Positions 46,151-53,840 of a stretch of 64,000 bases of DNA are shown here, piece by piece. The position numbers and the translations under genes were made by a program. This stretch comes from Thalassobaculum fulvum (lineage in GTDB: Bacteria > Pseudomonadota > Alphaproteobacteria > Thalassobaculales > Thalassobaculaceae). Below the pieces are notes generated by a model. It ran no database searches. It saw nothing but the letters and a program-made list of their open reading frames with translations, and had not been told where the DNA came from. Positions within the stretch are counted from its first letter, which is position 1. Each line of letters begins with the position of its first letter. The stretch covers positions 44,590-108,589 of the forward strand of contig NZ_BMZS01000002.1 in NCBI RefSeq assembly GCF_014652915.1, given 5' to 3'.

Positions 46151-47305
46151 TCAGCCGGCGATGCGCACGGCCAGCTCCGGCCGCACCAGCTTGACGCCCC
46201 ACAGGACGTCGAACTCCCAGACCGTCTGCTTGTACTGGCGGCTGACCTCGAGCCGCAGCGACAGCCCGGTCTGGGCGTCGGTCATCGCCAGGATACGGTT
46301 GCCGAGCGCCAGGTCGGCCATCCCGGCCGACAGCGGGCGCATGGCCAGCGCGAAGGCGTCGCGATGGAACGCCAGGTTGACCACGTGGCTGGCGCGCACG
46401 GTCACCGCCGCCGCGTCGGCCACGTCGGCCCGGAGTGCCGGGGCGATCGCCACCGCCACACCGCCGACCGTCAGGCTGGTCCCCGCCATCACCACATAGG
46501 TCTGGGCGTGCCCGGCGAACGAGATCACGTCGCCGGCCACCAGGGTCGGGGTGCCGGTGTCGGTCTTGAGCTGCACGCTGGCAGCACCGGCCGACGACGC
46601 GGCGGCCGTCGTCACCGTGTAACTGCCGCCGTCGGAGGCAGTGCCTGCGACGTGGGTCGGCACGCCGTCGTCGGCCACCCAGTCGATGCCGAACTTGCGG
46701 CCGATCTCGCCCTCGATCTTCACCCCGGCTGAGCCGACCTTCTCGGCGTCGGAGAACTGCGGCAGGGCGAGCGCGTTGGCCTCGGCGTCGAAGTCGAGCA
46801 CGCCACGCCGGTCGGAGCGCGGGGCGAGCTGCTTGTTCAGCAGCTTGCGGGCGGCGGTGGCATCGGAGACGTCGCCGGCGAACGGCGTGCTGCCGGCGGT
46901 GCCGACGAAGCCGTAGACGCCGGCGTACTCGGCATGCACCGAGGCGTTGACGGCGTTGGCCAGCGCCCGCACCGCCTCCGACATCTGCATCGGCACGAAG
47001 CTTTCCTCGGCGTCGATCTCCAGCACCTCGCGGTCGGTCAGGTGGAAGCCCGCCTTCTTCCAGTGGTTCAGCGGGATCTGCACGACCGTCGGCGCGGTGT
47101 CGGCCGGCACCGGGGCGGTGTTCGACGGGTTGACGTCGGTCGCCGCCACCGCGCTCGGCAGCGGCACGTCGATGGTGTCGCCCTTGCGGGCGGCGTCGTT
47201 GGAATAGTCGGCGTTGACGAGCCGCGGCATCACCGCCTGCTCGCGCAGGGCCAAGAGGCCACGCGCCAGGATCTTCGGCATCACGGCCGAGAGGCTGTTC
47301 GCCAT
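46151..47305 (-). CDS. Major capsid protein, P22 coat-like
   Basis: 384 residues. MANSLSAVMPKILARGLLAL, REQAVMPRLVNADYSND, RKGDTIDVPLPS and the C-terminal QTGLSLRLEVSRQYKQTVWE, FDVLWGVKLVRPELAVRIAG follow the P22 coat (HK97 fold) family; a central beta domain (about 220-320) is the expected insertion domain. Downstream of portal and scaffold. Confidence 0.9.
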   Translation of the reverse strand: MANSLSAVMPKILARGLLALREQAVMPRLVNADYSNDAARKGDTIDVPLPSAVAATDVNPSNTAPVPADTAPTVVQIPLNHWKKAGFHLTDREVLEIDAEESFVPMQMSEAVRALANAVNASVHAEYAGVYGFVGTAGSTPFAGDVSDATAARKLLNKQLAPRSDRRGVLDFDAEANALALPQFSDAEKVGSAGVKIEGEIGRKFGIDWVADDGVPTHVAGTASDGGSYTVTTAAASSAGAASVQLKTDTGTPTLVAGDVISFAGHAQTYVVMAGTSLTVGGVAVAIAPALRADVADAAAVTVRASHVVNLAFHRDAFALAMRPLSAGMADLALGNRILAMTDAQTGLSLRLEVSRQYKQTVWEFDVLWGVKLVRPELAVRIAG

Positions 47306-47432
47306 GGCGAACTCCTTTCAGGGATCTGGATTGTCGGGGTCGGGTGAAGGCGCGCGCGGCATCCCGCCCCGGCGCATGCAGAGGCCCGGCGTCCCGCCGG
47401 GGGGGGGATCTGTCAGAGATTTCGCGGTCGCG
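47306..47432. other. Intergenic with a run of nine G
   Basis: No gene. 47399-47407 is a homopolymer of nine G, between the coat gene and the exported protein gene at 47433. On the minus strand this lies in the upstream leader of the coat gene. Confidence 0.5.
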
Positions 47433-47903
47433 TCAGTCGACCCGCTCAGCCCCGAAGATAGCTGTCCGAAGGACGGCCCGATCGTCGTCCAGGACGCGCC
47501 GTACGCCTTCCTGAAGCCGGAACGTCAACGCCTGATCCTCAGCGATGGTGCACGTATCCTCGAAGCGTGAATCGGCGAGCCCCGTCGCGATCACGGTCTG
47601 TAGAGCGGGCATCCGCTCCCAAGCGACATCGACCGCCTCGTACGACGGCAGATAGAGAGTGAACCAGGTCTTGCGACGGTAAACCTGCCCGCCGGCCGAT
47701 CGCACCGTCGCGATGATCGAGGGCAGAGCGATTTCGTGGATGGCGCCCTGGATCTTTGGGTCAGGCAGTATGGGCACCTGCTTCGATCGTATCTCGGCAA
47801 TGCCCCTGTCGCGGCACTCGCGTGCTTCGTCCATCGCGCTGTGGGCAACCAAAGCGGGAGCCGTCGCTGCCAGCACCATCAGGCACGCGAAGAGCTTACA
47901 CAC
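47433..47903 (-). CDS. Exported protein of unknown function in phage head operon
   Basis: 156 residues from GTG 47903, overlapping the preceding stop. Signal peptide (MCKLFACLMVLAATAPALVA), mature part with a Cys pair (ARECRDRGI, FEDTCTIAED). No family. Not a usual phage head gene: it is the last of three extra genes between scaffold and coat. Confidence 0.6.
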   Translation of the reverse strand: MCKLFACLMVLAATAPALVAHSAMDEARECRDRGIAEIRSKQVPILPDPKIQGAIHEIALPSIIATVRSAGGQVYRRKTWFTLYLPSYEAVDVAWERMPALQTVIATGLADSRFEDTCTIAEDQALTFRLQEGVRRVLDDDRAVLRTAIFGAERVD

Positions 47904-48138
47904 CGTGAAGCTCGTGCCAGCACTCGGCTCCGTGGGAGTCGACCCGGCAGATCGACCAGTACCCAGGTTTCTCTGGCGCATGGATCGCAGGTTTGTCCTT
48001 GTAGAAAGCCTTCGCCGTTCCGTTCAGGACCTTGCAGACGACGGTTCCACCGTCCTTGCGGCACCTGACATCCTCGCCGAAGCCGTGAACGCTTCCGTAT
48101 TCGTTCGCCTTATCGTCCATCGTCAGTTGACCGGACAT
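47896..48138 (-). CDS. Small cysteine-containing protein
   Basis: 80 residues from ATG 48138, chosen because AAGGG lies nine bases before it (ATG 48147 has none). Four cysteines (VRCRKDGGTVVCK, WSICRVDSHGAECW), no obvious signal peptide. No family. Overlaps the exported protein start. Confidence 0.55.
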   Translation of the reverse strand: MSGQLTMDDKANEYGSVHGFGEDVRCRKDGGTVVCKVLNGTAKAFYKDKPAIHAPEKPGYWSICRVDSHGAECWHELHGV

Positions 48139-48184
48139 TGTTCTCATCCCTTCTGCAGACGAAACAGCCCGTCATCATTCCGCG

Positions 48185-48559
48185 TCACCTCGCCTCGATC
48201 CAGACGTCGTAGACCCGGCTGACGGTGCCGCGCGGGGCGGCCCGGCGCACGGTGTCCTCGATCAGCCGCGCCAGCCGCTCGCGTTCCTGCGCGCCGCCGT
48301 TCGGGTCGTAGCGGGCCCGCTCCAGCGCGCGCTCGACCGCGTCCATCACGTCGTGCTGCCGGTCCATGAACTTGCGGCCCGAGGCGGCGACCGGGAACTG
48401 CACACGGAACCCGGCGCGCAGGCTCGACCAGCCGAGCCTGGCCGGGTCGCCACGAAGGGTGCGGGTCGCCAGCGCCATGAAGGCCTCGGCCCGCACCGGA
48501 CCGGCGGCCAGGCCGAAAGCCGCGGAGCCGAGGAGAACGAGGAACAGCCGCCGTCGCAT
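48185..48559 (-). CDS. Exported protein of unknown function
   Basis: 124 residues. Signal peptide MRRRLFLVLLGSAAFGLAAG, cleavage near PVRA. Mature part helical and basic (DVMDAVERALERARYDPNGG). First of three non-structural genes inserted between scaffold and coat. Confidence 0.6.
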   Translation of the reverse strand: MRRRLFLVLLGSAAFGLAAGPVRAEAFMALATRTLRGDPARLGWSSLRAGFRVQFPVAASGRKFMDRQHDVMDAVERALERARYDPNGGAQERERLARLIEDTVRRAAPRGTVSRVYDVWIEAR

Positions 48560-48631
48560 GGGTCACCTCCCTGGGATCATCGCCCTGTCGGCACCACTAT
48601 GAACGACCGTGGGGCGATTTTCCGGCGCCGG

Positions 48632-49312
48632 CTACGCCACCCGCACCCGCCCCGCCGCGATATCGGCGACGTGGCGGGCGATGGCGCGCGGGTCGTCGGC
48701 GGAGATGGTGAGCGGCCCGGGTTCGCCGCGGCCGGCGGTCGGGGCGCCGCTGCCGCCCTTGCCGGAGCCGTCGAACGCGCGGCCGTAGACCGGGTCGGCA
48801 CGCAGGCCCTCCACCAGGTCGGCGACCGTGAGATAGGCGCCGTCCTCGACCTCTCGGCGTTGCGGCTTCCCGGCTTCGTCGAGCACCCGCACCGCCAGCC
48901 CGCCGGCGCCGTCCTCGGCGACGCTCAGGCGATCGCGCAGCATCGGCAGCAGCAGCTCCGGCACCCCGCGCGCCGCCTGCAGGGCCGCCCGCGCCTCGGC
49001 GTCGACCAGCCGGGCCTCCAGGGCGGCCTGGCGGGGATCGGGAGCGGCGGCAGGCTCCGGCTCGGGCTCGGGCTCGGAAGTATCGTCCGGGACCGCCTCG
49101 GCGTCCCCGGCGCCGGCCTCGTCGCGGGCCGCCAGTTCGGCCTTCAGCGCCTTGCGGGCGGCGCGCTCCTTCTCGAGCGCCGACTTCAGGCCGGCGACGT
49201 CCTCGACGCCGTCGGCGTCCAGCCGGAAGCGGCCGTCCTCGGTGGCGACGTAATGCTCTCGCACGGCCTCGGGCAGGTCCTCGAGCCGGTCGATGGTGGC
49301 GGGCAGGGTCAT
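48632..49312 (-). CDS. Phage scaffold-like protein
   Basis: 226 residues: helical coiled N-terminus (LKSALEKERAARKALKAELA), acidic spacer (SEPEPEPEPAAAPDPRQA), helical region (EARLVDAEARAALQAARGVP) and a C-terminal part near SADDPRAIARHVADIAAG. Its place between portal and coat and its charged helical make-up fit scaffolding. Confidence 0.8.
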   Translation of the reverse strand: MTLPATIDRLEDLPEAVREHYVATEDGRFRLDADGVEDVAGLKSALEKERAARKALKAELAARDEAGAGDAEAVPDDTSEPEPEPEPAAAPDPRQAALEARLVDAEARAALQAARGVPELLLPMLRDRLSVAEDGAGGLAVRVLDEAGKPQRREVEDGAYLTVADLVEGLRADPVYGRAFDGSGKGGSGAPTAGRGEPGPLTISADDPRAIARHVADIAAGRVRVA

Positions 49313-49339
49313 GACAGGGCTCCGGTCGTGGTGTTTGTG

Positions 49340-50680
49340 TCAGGCCGCGGCCAACACCCCGCGGCGGCGGATCTCGGCAAGGAAGGTCGGGCGGTCGATC
49401 TCGCCGGCCAGCCGGGCCTTCAGCAGCAGGTCGATCTCCTCGGCCTCGCGGGCGTCGAGCCCGGTGTCGGGATCGAGGGTGACGCGGCCGGCGGCCTCCG
49501 GGGCCAGGTCCATCCAGCGGGCGCACAGGGCCAGCGCCGCGGTCAGCCCCTCCTCGACCGCCCGCACCAGGGCGGCCAGCGCGGAATCGGCCCGGGCCGC
49601 GTCGATCGCCCGCTCGGTCGCGGTGATGCCGCCGGAGCGGCGCACCATCAGGTCGAGCCCCATGACCGCCATGCGGTCCTCCAGGTCGGCGAGGTCCTGG
49701 CGGCCGGCCTCGATCGCCGCCCCGCCGTGCTCGACGTATTTCAGGTCGGCGCCGTCGCCGTCGCCGAGGATCAGCCGGTTCGGGCCGATCTCGATGCCGT
49801 CCTCGCCGACCTTCAGGTTGCGGCCGAACAGGATCGGCACCCGGGCGACATGCAGGATGTGGCGCTGGTCCGACGACGACTGCCAGTGCGCCAGGTTCAG
49901 CCAGGCCAGATCGAGCAGCGGCGGCCGGGCGGTCAGGAAGCCGGTGCGCTCGGCGTAGACGGTGACCAGCGGCACCGCGTCCAGGCTGGTCTCGCCGCCG
50001 GCATGGCGACGCCACGGCCGGTCCTTCAGGGCCTCCGAGCGGCGCCACAGCGACCAGCGCCCGGGCTCCAGCACCCGGATCTGCTCGACCGCGCGCTCGC
50101 CCCAGGCGCCGTCGCGCTCGAGCACGGTCTCGCGGATCCGCACCCGGTCGAGCCGGCCGTCCGGGCCGGCGCGCCAGCCGATCAGGTCGGGTGCCGGGAC
50201 GTGCACCAGATAGGGCCGGGCGCCGCGGGCCCGCTCGTCGGCCAGGGTCTCGCCGGCGCCGCCGCCGGCCGGGTAGTCGACCAGGATGTGGGTCAGCCCG
50301 TCGGTCAGGGCGGCACGCAGCACGTCGCGGGCCAGCCCGGTCAGGTCGCGGCCACCGAGGTCGAGGTCGCGGGTCATCGCCCGCATCCGCGGGTCGGCGT
50401 CGTCCGACAGGGTCGCGGGCTTGCCGAACGGCTTGCCCGACAGGGTCTGCACCGCCCGCCCAAGGCCGTTGAACAGCACGGTGCGGGCCAGCCGGATGCG
50501 GTAGGCCGCCAGGCTCTCGCCCGGCTCACGCGGCAGCCGGCGCTCGCCAGCCTCGCGCATCGCGCGGGTGCCGCCCAGCAGGTCGCGGATCAGCTCCCAG
50601 TCCGGCGCCCGCGCCGCCCAGGCGGCGTTCGGGGTGGCGACGTCGGCGCCCCCTGCGATTCCGATGGACGCGTCGGGCAT
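49340..50680 (-). CDS. DUF4055-type phage portal protein
   Basis: 446 residues. WELIRDLLGGTRAMREAGER, TVLFNGLGRAVQTLSGKPFG, GLTHILVDYPAGG, LVTVYAERTGFLTARPPLLD, LAHWQSSSDQRHILHVARVP (helical DUF4055 core). Forms the dodecameric DNA channel. Starts 27 bp after the preceding gene's stop. Confidence 0.85.
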   Translation of the reverse strand: MPDASIGIAGGADVATPNAAWAARAPDWELIRDLLGGTRAMREAGERRLPREPGESLAAYRIRLARTVLFNGLGRAVQTLSGKPFGKPATLSDDADPRMRAMTRDLDLGGRDLTGLARDVLRAALTDGLTHILVDYPAGGGAGETLADERARGARPYLVHVPAPDLIGWRAGPDGRLDRVRIRETVLERDGAWGERAVEQIRVLEPGRWSLWRRSEALKDRPWRRHAGGETSLDAVPLVTVYAERTGFLTARPPLLDLAWLNLAHWQSSSDQRHILHVARVPILFGRNLKVGEDGIEIGPNRLILGDGDGADLKYVEHGGAAIEAGRQDLADLEDRMAVMGLDLMVRRSGGITATERAIDAARADSALAALVRAVEEGLTAALALCARWMDLAPEAAGRVTLDPDTGLDAREAEEIDLLLKARLAGEIDRPTFLAEIRRRGVLAAA

Positions 50681-50707
50681 GGCGATCTCCGTTGCAGATT
50701 GCTGGCG

Positions 50708-51028
50708 TCAGCCCGCGTCCCGCCGGATCGGCAGGGTGACGACGGCGCGGATACCGTCGGGGTGGCGGCCGTCGAGCTCGATCGACGGCGTGCCGAAGGA
50801 CCGGGAGCCGAAACCGCAGTCGCGGATCAGCGCGGCCACCCGCTCGGCGAGGCCCAGTGCCGACGCCGCACCGGCCCCGCGCGGCGCGTGGCAGGCGATG
50901 ACGATACGGTCCGGTGCGGCGGTCGCGTGCAGCCGGCAGCGATCGGCTGACGGACCGGCGGTCCGGCCGAAGGCATCCGGCCGTTCGACCGCCCGGAGCA
51001 AGCTCGCCCATGGCGTGGTGCGCAGCAT
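50708..51028 (-). CDS. Small hypothetical protein
   Basis: 106 residues from ATG 51028. Contains DRIVIACHAPRGAGAASALG and IRAVVTLPIRRDAG. No signal peptide or TM. Sits between the membrane-protein pair and portal. Function unknown. Confidence 0.55.
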   Translation of the reverse strand: MLRTTPWASLLRAVERPDAFGRTAGPSADRCRLHATAAPDRIVIACHAPRGAGAASALGLAERVAALIRDCGFGSRSFGTPSIELDGRHPDGIRAVVTLPIRRDAG

Positions 51029-51126
51029 CGTCGCGTCTCCGGCAGGCGTCTCCGGCAGGCGATGAATCGGGCTGGGCAAACCGAACGCGGTAACGGATCG
51101 GGGAAGCGTACCGGCCGGACGGCGCG

Positions 51127-51513
51127 CTAGAACCACATGAGAGCGGTCGTCAGCGACAGCGCGACAGCCACCAGGAAGCTCCAGACGGCGGCATGAATCG
51201 ACATCCTGAGCACGGCTCTCAGCTTGGCCGAGTCGACGACCAGCGATACCGCGTAGCCGGCGGTGATGTTCAGACAGAAGACGAAGAAGGCCATGACGGC
51301 GAGCAGGGACATCGCGATCCACGCGCGCTCGACTTCCCCCATCTCTCCCGAGCTCCCCAGGAGCAGGGCGAACTGCACCGGAAACAGCACGAACAGCGCG
51401 AGCGGCACGTACGCAAGCAGGTCGAGGACCAAGACGAGAACGATGACCGTGTCCGCCGATCGGCCGAACGAGGACGGTTCGACCCCGAAGATCCGATCAG
51501 CCTGGCCGGTCAT
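51127..51513 (-). CDS. Four-TM-like membrane protein, paralogue of next gene
   Basis: 128 residues from ATG 51513. Hydrophobic segments TVIVLVLVLDLLAYVPLALF, WIAMSLLAVMAFFVFCLNIT, MSIHAAVWSFLVAVALSLTT. Ends VALSLTTALMWF, like the paralogue's VVCVAIFIY tail. Candidate immunity protein or holin for the toxin-44-like gene upstream; 16 bp after the paralogue stop. Confidence 0.7.
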   Translation of the reverse strand: MTGQADRIFGVEPSSFGRSADTVIVLVLVLDLLAYVPLALFVLFPVQFALLLGSSGEMGEVERAWIAMSLLAVMAFFVFCLNITAGYAVSLVVDSAKLRAVLRMSIHAAVWSFLVAVALSLTTALMWF

Positions 51514-51529
51514 CCACCGTCTCCGGACG

Positions 51530-51913
51530 TCAATAGATGAAGATCGCAACACACACGACCGACGCCAGAAGGGCCAGGAACACCCAGACCAGGGCATGAA
51601 TCAGCCATCGCAGCAGCACCCTCATCACCGGGGAGTTCACGACCATCAGGCAGAGGAACGCCATGCAGACGTTCGACATCACGATCGTCAGCGTGAGCAT
51701 CGACACTTGGATCGACAGCAGGATCGCGTCGCCGAAACCCCACGGGCGGCTGTCACCCTCGAAGATCCTGGAAGTCAGGAACGGGACGAAATACGTGGTG
51801 GCGAAAAGCGTCAGGATCCCGAAATCGACGGCGGCAAAGGCGGCCGCGAGGACCAGGAGCCAGCGCCGTGACGCCGGCTCCGCCGCGAACACACCGTCGA
51901 GCGGCCGCCTCAT
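51530..51913 (-). CDS. Four-TM-like membrane protein coupled to toxin-44-like gene
   Basis: 127 residues from ATG 51913, whose ATGA overlaps the toxin-like gene's stop. Hydrophobic segments WLLVLAAAFAAVDFGILTLF, GDAILLSIQVSMLTLTIVMS, LIHALVWVFLALLASVVCVA. Shares a shape and a Trp-containing final helix with the next gene. Coupling implies equal dosing with the upstream protein, as for toxin-immunity pairs or endolysin-holin pairs. Confidence 0.75.
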   Translation of the reverse strand: MRRPLDGVFAAEPASRRWLLVLAAAFAAVDFGILTLFATTYFVPFLTSRIFEGDSRPWGFGDAILLSIQVSMLTLTIVMSNVCMAFLCLMVVNSPVMRVLLRWLIHALVWVFLALLASVVCVAIFIY

Positions 51914-53328
51914 CGCGTGTTCAGCCTCGACCTGGCTCGGCGCAACGCGTCCAGGAGCACGCCGCGCGGGGGCGGAAACCGATGCTCGTCCCACAACGCG
52001 AAGCCCAACCGGATGGCGGCCTGGTCCTTGGGGTCGTCCCACCACGCGTCGGTATCGCGGATCGCCTGCCAGATCGCACCGGCAATCAGCTCGAACTCGG
52101 TGAAGCCTGCGGCCTTTCCGATGTAGCCGTAGTGCAGGTTGCCCCACAGGTCGCTGCCGTAGTCGAAGCCCTCCGCCGGGTCGCGGACCCAGCGCGGGAA
52201 CTCGCGCTTGATGTCCCAGGGGCGGCCGGCTCCGACCAGGGCGATGAACCTCGAATAGGCCTCCGAGCGGTCGGAGGCGATCGCGGTCAACGACTTCAAC
52301 TGCGCGAACTTCGGCGACTGGTAGTTCCGCCTCACAGTCCGCAGCAGCTGTTCCGCCGCCCGTTCCAACGGGCTCGGCGCACCGTTCCGACCGGCCGGTC
52401 GACCGGCCCCGACGTGCCGGCGCCGCAGATAGTGCAGGGCACGGGCGGTCTCCGGGTCGTCGGCCGCGACGATGTCGATCAGGTAGGTCAGCTCACCCTG
52501 GTCGACCGGCGCCGGCCGGTTTGCCCGTGCGATCAGCCCCAGGGCCGCCAGCACTGCCCGCCGGTCGCCGCGGATCGACGCCGGGTCGATACCGAAGCGC
52601 GACAGCAGCGCCCCGTCCAGGTCCGGGCCGCGCAGGCTCGGCAGGCCGTTCCGGGGCCGGTAGCCGCCACTGCCCGTCGCCTCCACCGCAGCCTGCGCGG
52701 TCATCACCCGGTCGACCTCACGCCACAGCGCCGCCGGGACGCCGCGCGGACGGCCATTCACCGAGCTCGGCCGACCGTGGTCGTCGAGCACCGACAGCCC
52801 GACCGGATGGAACGTCATCGCCACCCGGTCCCCGTCCAGCGCCGTCGAGCCGAGAACGAGGCCGACGCCGGGACCTGCGGCCACCCTCTCCACCGCCCGC
52901 GCCAGGTCCGGCCGCAGCCACGCGGCAATCGTTCGATCCCACGCCGTGCCCCCCCGCCGCAGCCGGCCGCCGGTCTCCCCAGCCACCGCCTCGGGGTTCT
53001 TCGTGGCATACAACATCAGCGGGTTGCCGGAGACCACGCGCAGTTCCCCCAAGCGTCTCGGAAACAGCGAGAGCAGCAAGTTCCACGTCGCCAGCCCGGG
53101 CCGCACGACGCCTGCCTCGACCGATCCGCCGGCGACCGCCGCCGGCAACCGGCGTCGCTGAAACGCCTCGATGGCCGCCGACAGCTCGGCGCCCGGCCGG
53201 CCGTCGATCCGGCGGTCCCAGAAAGCCCTGCCGTCCGGTCCCTTGGTGTTCGCCAGCAGTGCCTGCACGATCGCCACGTCCTCCGTCCGGCCGGAGCGGC
53301 CGACCTCGCCCGTCAGGGTTGTCGTCAT
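51910..53328 (-). CDS. Peptidoglycan-binding protein with toxin-44-like C-terminal domain
   Basis: 472 residues from ATG 53328. N-terminal peptidoglycan-binding-like repeat (EDVAIVQALLANTKGPDGRA, LSAAIEAFQRRRL), a second middle segment, then about residues 350-445 with hallmarks of polymorphic toxin type 44 domains: FIALVGAGRPWDIKREF near 365, WGNLHYGYIGKAAGFTEFEL near 394, DDPKDQAAIRLGFALW near 430. The family is a predicted toxin with unknown chemistry. No signal peptide. Lies among phage head genes and is coupled to two membrane proteins, so it acts as cargo toxin or as a novel endolysin. Confidence 0.75.
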   Translation of the reverse strand: MTTTLTGEVGRSGRTEDVAIVQALLANTKGPDGRAFWDRRIDGRPGAELSAAIEAFQRRRLPAAVAGGSVEAGVVRPGLATWNLLLSLFPRRLGELRVVSGNPLMLYATKNPEAVAGETGGRLRRGGTAWDRTIAAWLRPDLARAVERVAAGPGVGLVLGSTALDGDRVAMTFHPVGLSVLDDHGRPSSVNGRPRGVPAALWREVDRVMTAQAAVEATGSGGYRPRNGLPSLRGPDLDGALLSRFGIDPASIRGDRRAVLAALGLIARANRPAPVDQGELTYLIDIVAADDPETARALHYLRRRHVGAGRPAGRNGAPSPLERAAEQLLRTVRRNYQSPKFAQLKSLTAIASDRSEAYSRFIALVGAGRPWDIKREFPRWVRDPAEGFDYGSDLWGNLHYGYIGKAAGFTEFELIAGAIWQAIRDTDAWWDDPKDQAAIRLGFALWDEHRFPPPRGVLLDALRRARSRLNTR

Positions 53329-53390
53329 CGCCCAGCCTCGCAACGGAGTAAGGAAGGCCGAGGGCCGGATTCCGGCGCCCCGGCGGCAGC

Positions 53391-53789
53391 TCAGCGCAGA
53401 TCGTCGTGGCGGAACGGCACGGTGACGGCGACCCGGTAGGCCTGGCCGGACTGCCGCGCCGGCTCCGGTGCGCCCGCCAGGAAGATCAGCTCCGAGACCG
53501 GCCAGCCGGCGAACAGGTCGAGCGCCTGGTCCGCCAGGTCGTGCGCCGCCCGGCTGCCGCTGCCGGCCGGCACGCTGATCTCCAGGCTCACATGGCCGTG
53601 GCAGCGGTGGCGTCGCGGCGGCCCGCCGATCGACGCCAGCTCGGCCCCGTCGCTCACCACCGCCAGCCGCACCCAGGGGGAGTCGTCGGCCGGCGGCTCG
53701 AACGCCACGTTCTCGAAGGCCACCGGGGTGGCGACCCACAGCGCGGCGAACCGCGTTTCGATCTCGGCGCGGGCCTCGGCGTGACGCAT
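53391..53789 (-). CDS. Tail-terminator-like protein (DUF4128 type)
   Basis: 132 residues. MRHAEARAEIETRFAALWVA, PVAFENVAFEPPADDSPWVR, TVPFRHDDLR; the pattern of siphophage tail-terminator/minor tail proteins. It is displaced from its usual place near connectors to between terminase and toxin-44-like gene. Confidence 0.7.
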   Translation of the reverse strand: MRHAEARAEIETRFAALWVATPVAFENVAFEPPADDSPWVRLAVVSDGAELASIGGPPRRHRCHGHVSLEISVPAGSGSRAAHDLADQALDLFAGWPVSELIFLAGAPEPARQSGQAYRVAVTVPFRHDDLR

Positions 53790-53840
53790 GACTGTCTCCG
53801 AATGCGGTCGAAGGACTGGGCCCGGGGTGGGCGCCGGGCC

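Noticed and set aside
47399-47407. Run of nine G as a phase-variation tract
   Set aside because: It lies between genes, not in a frame or clear promoter spacing, so phase variation is only a possibility and it is listed simply as intergenic.
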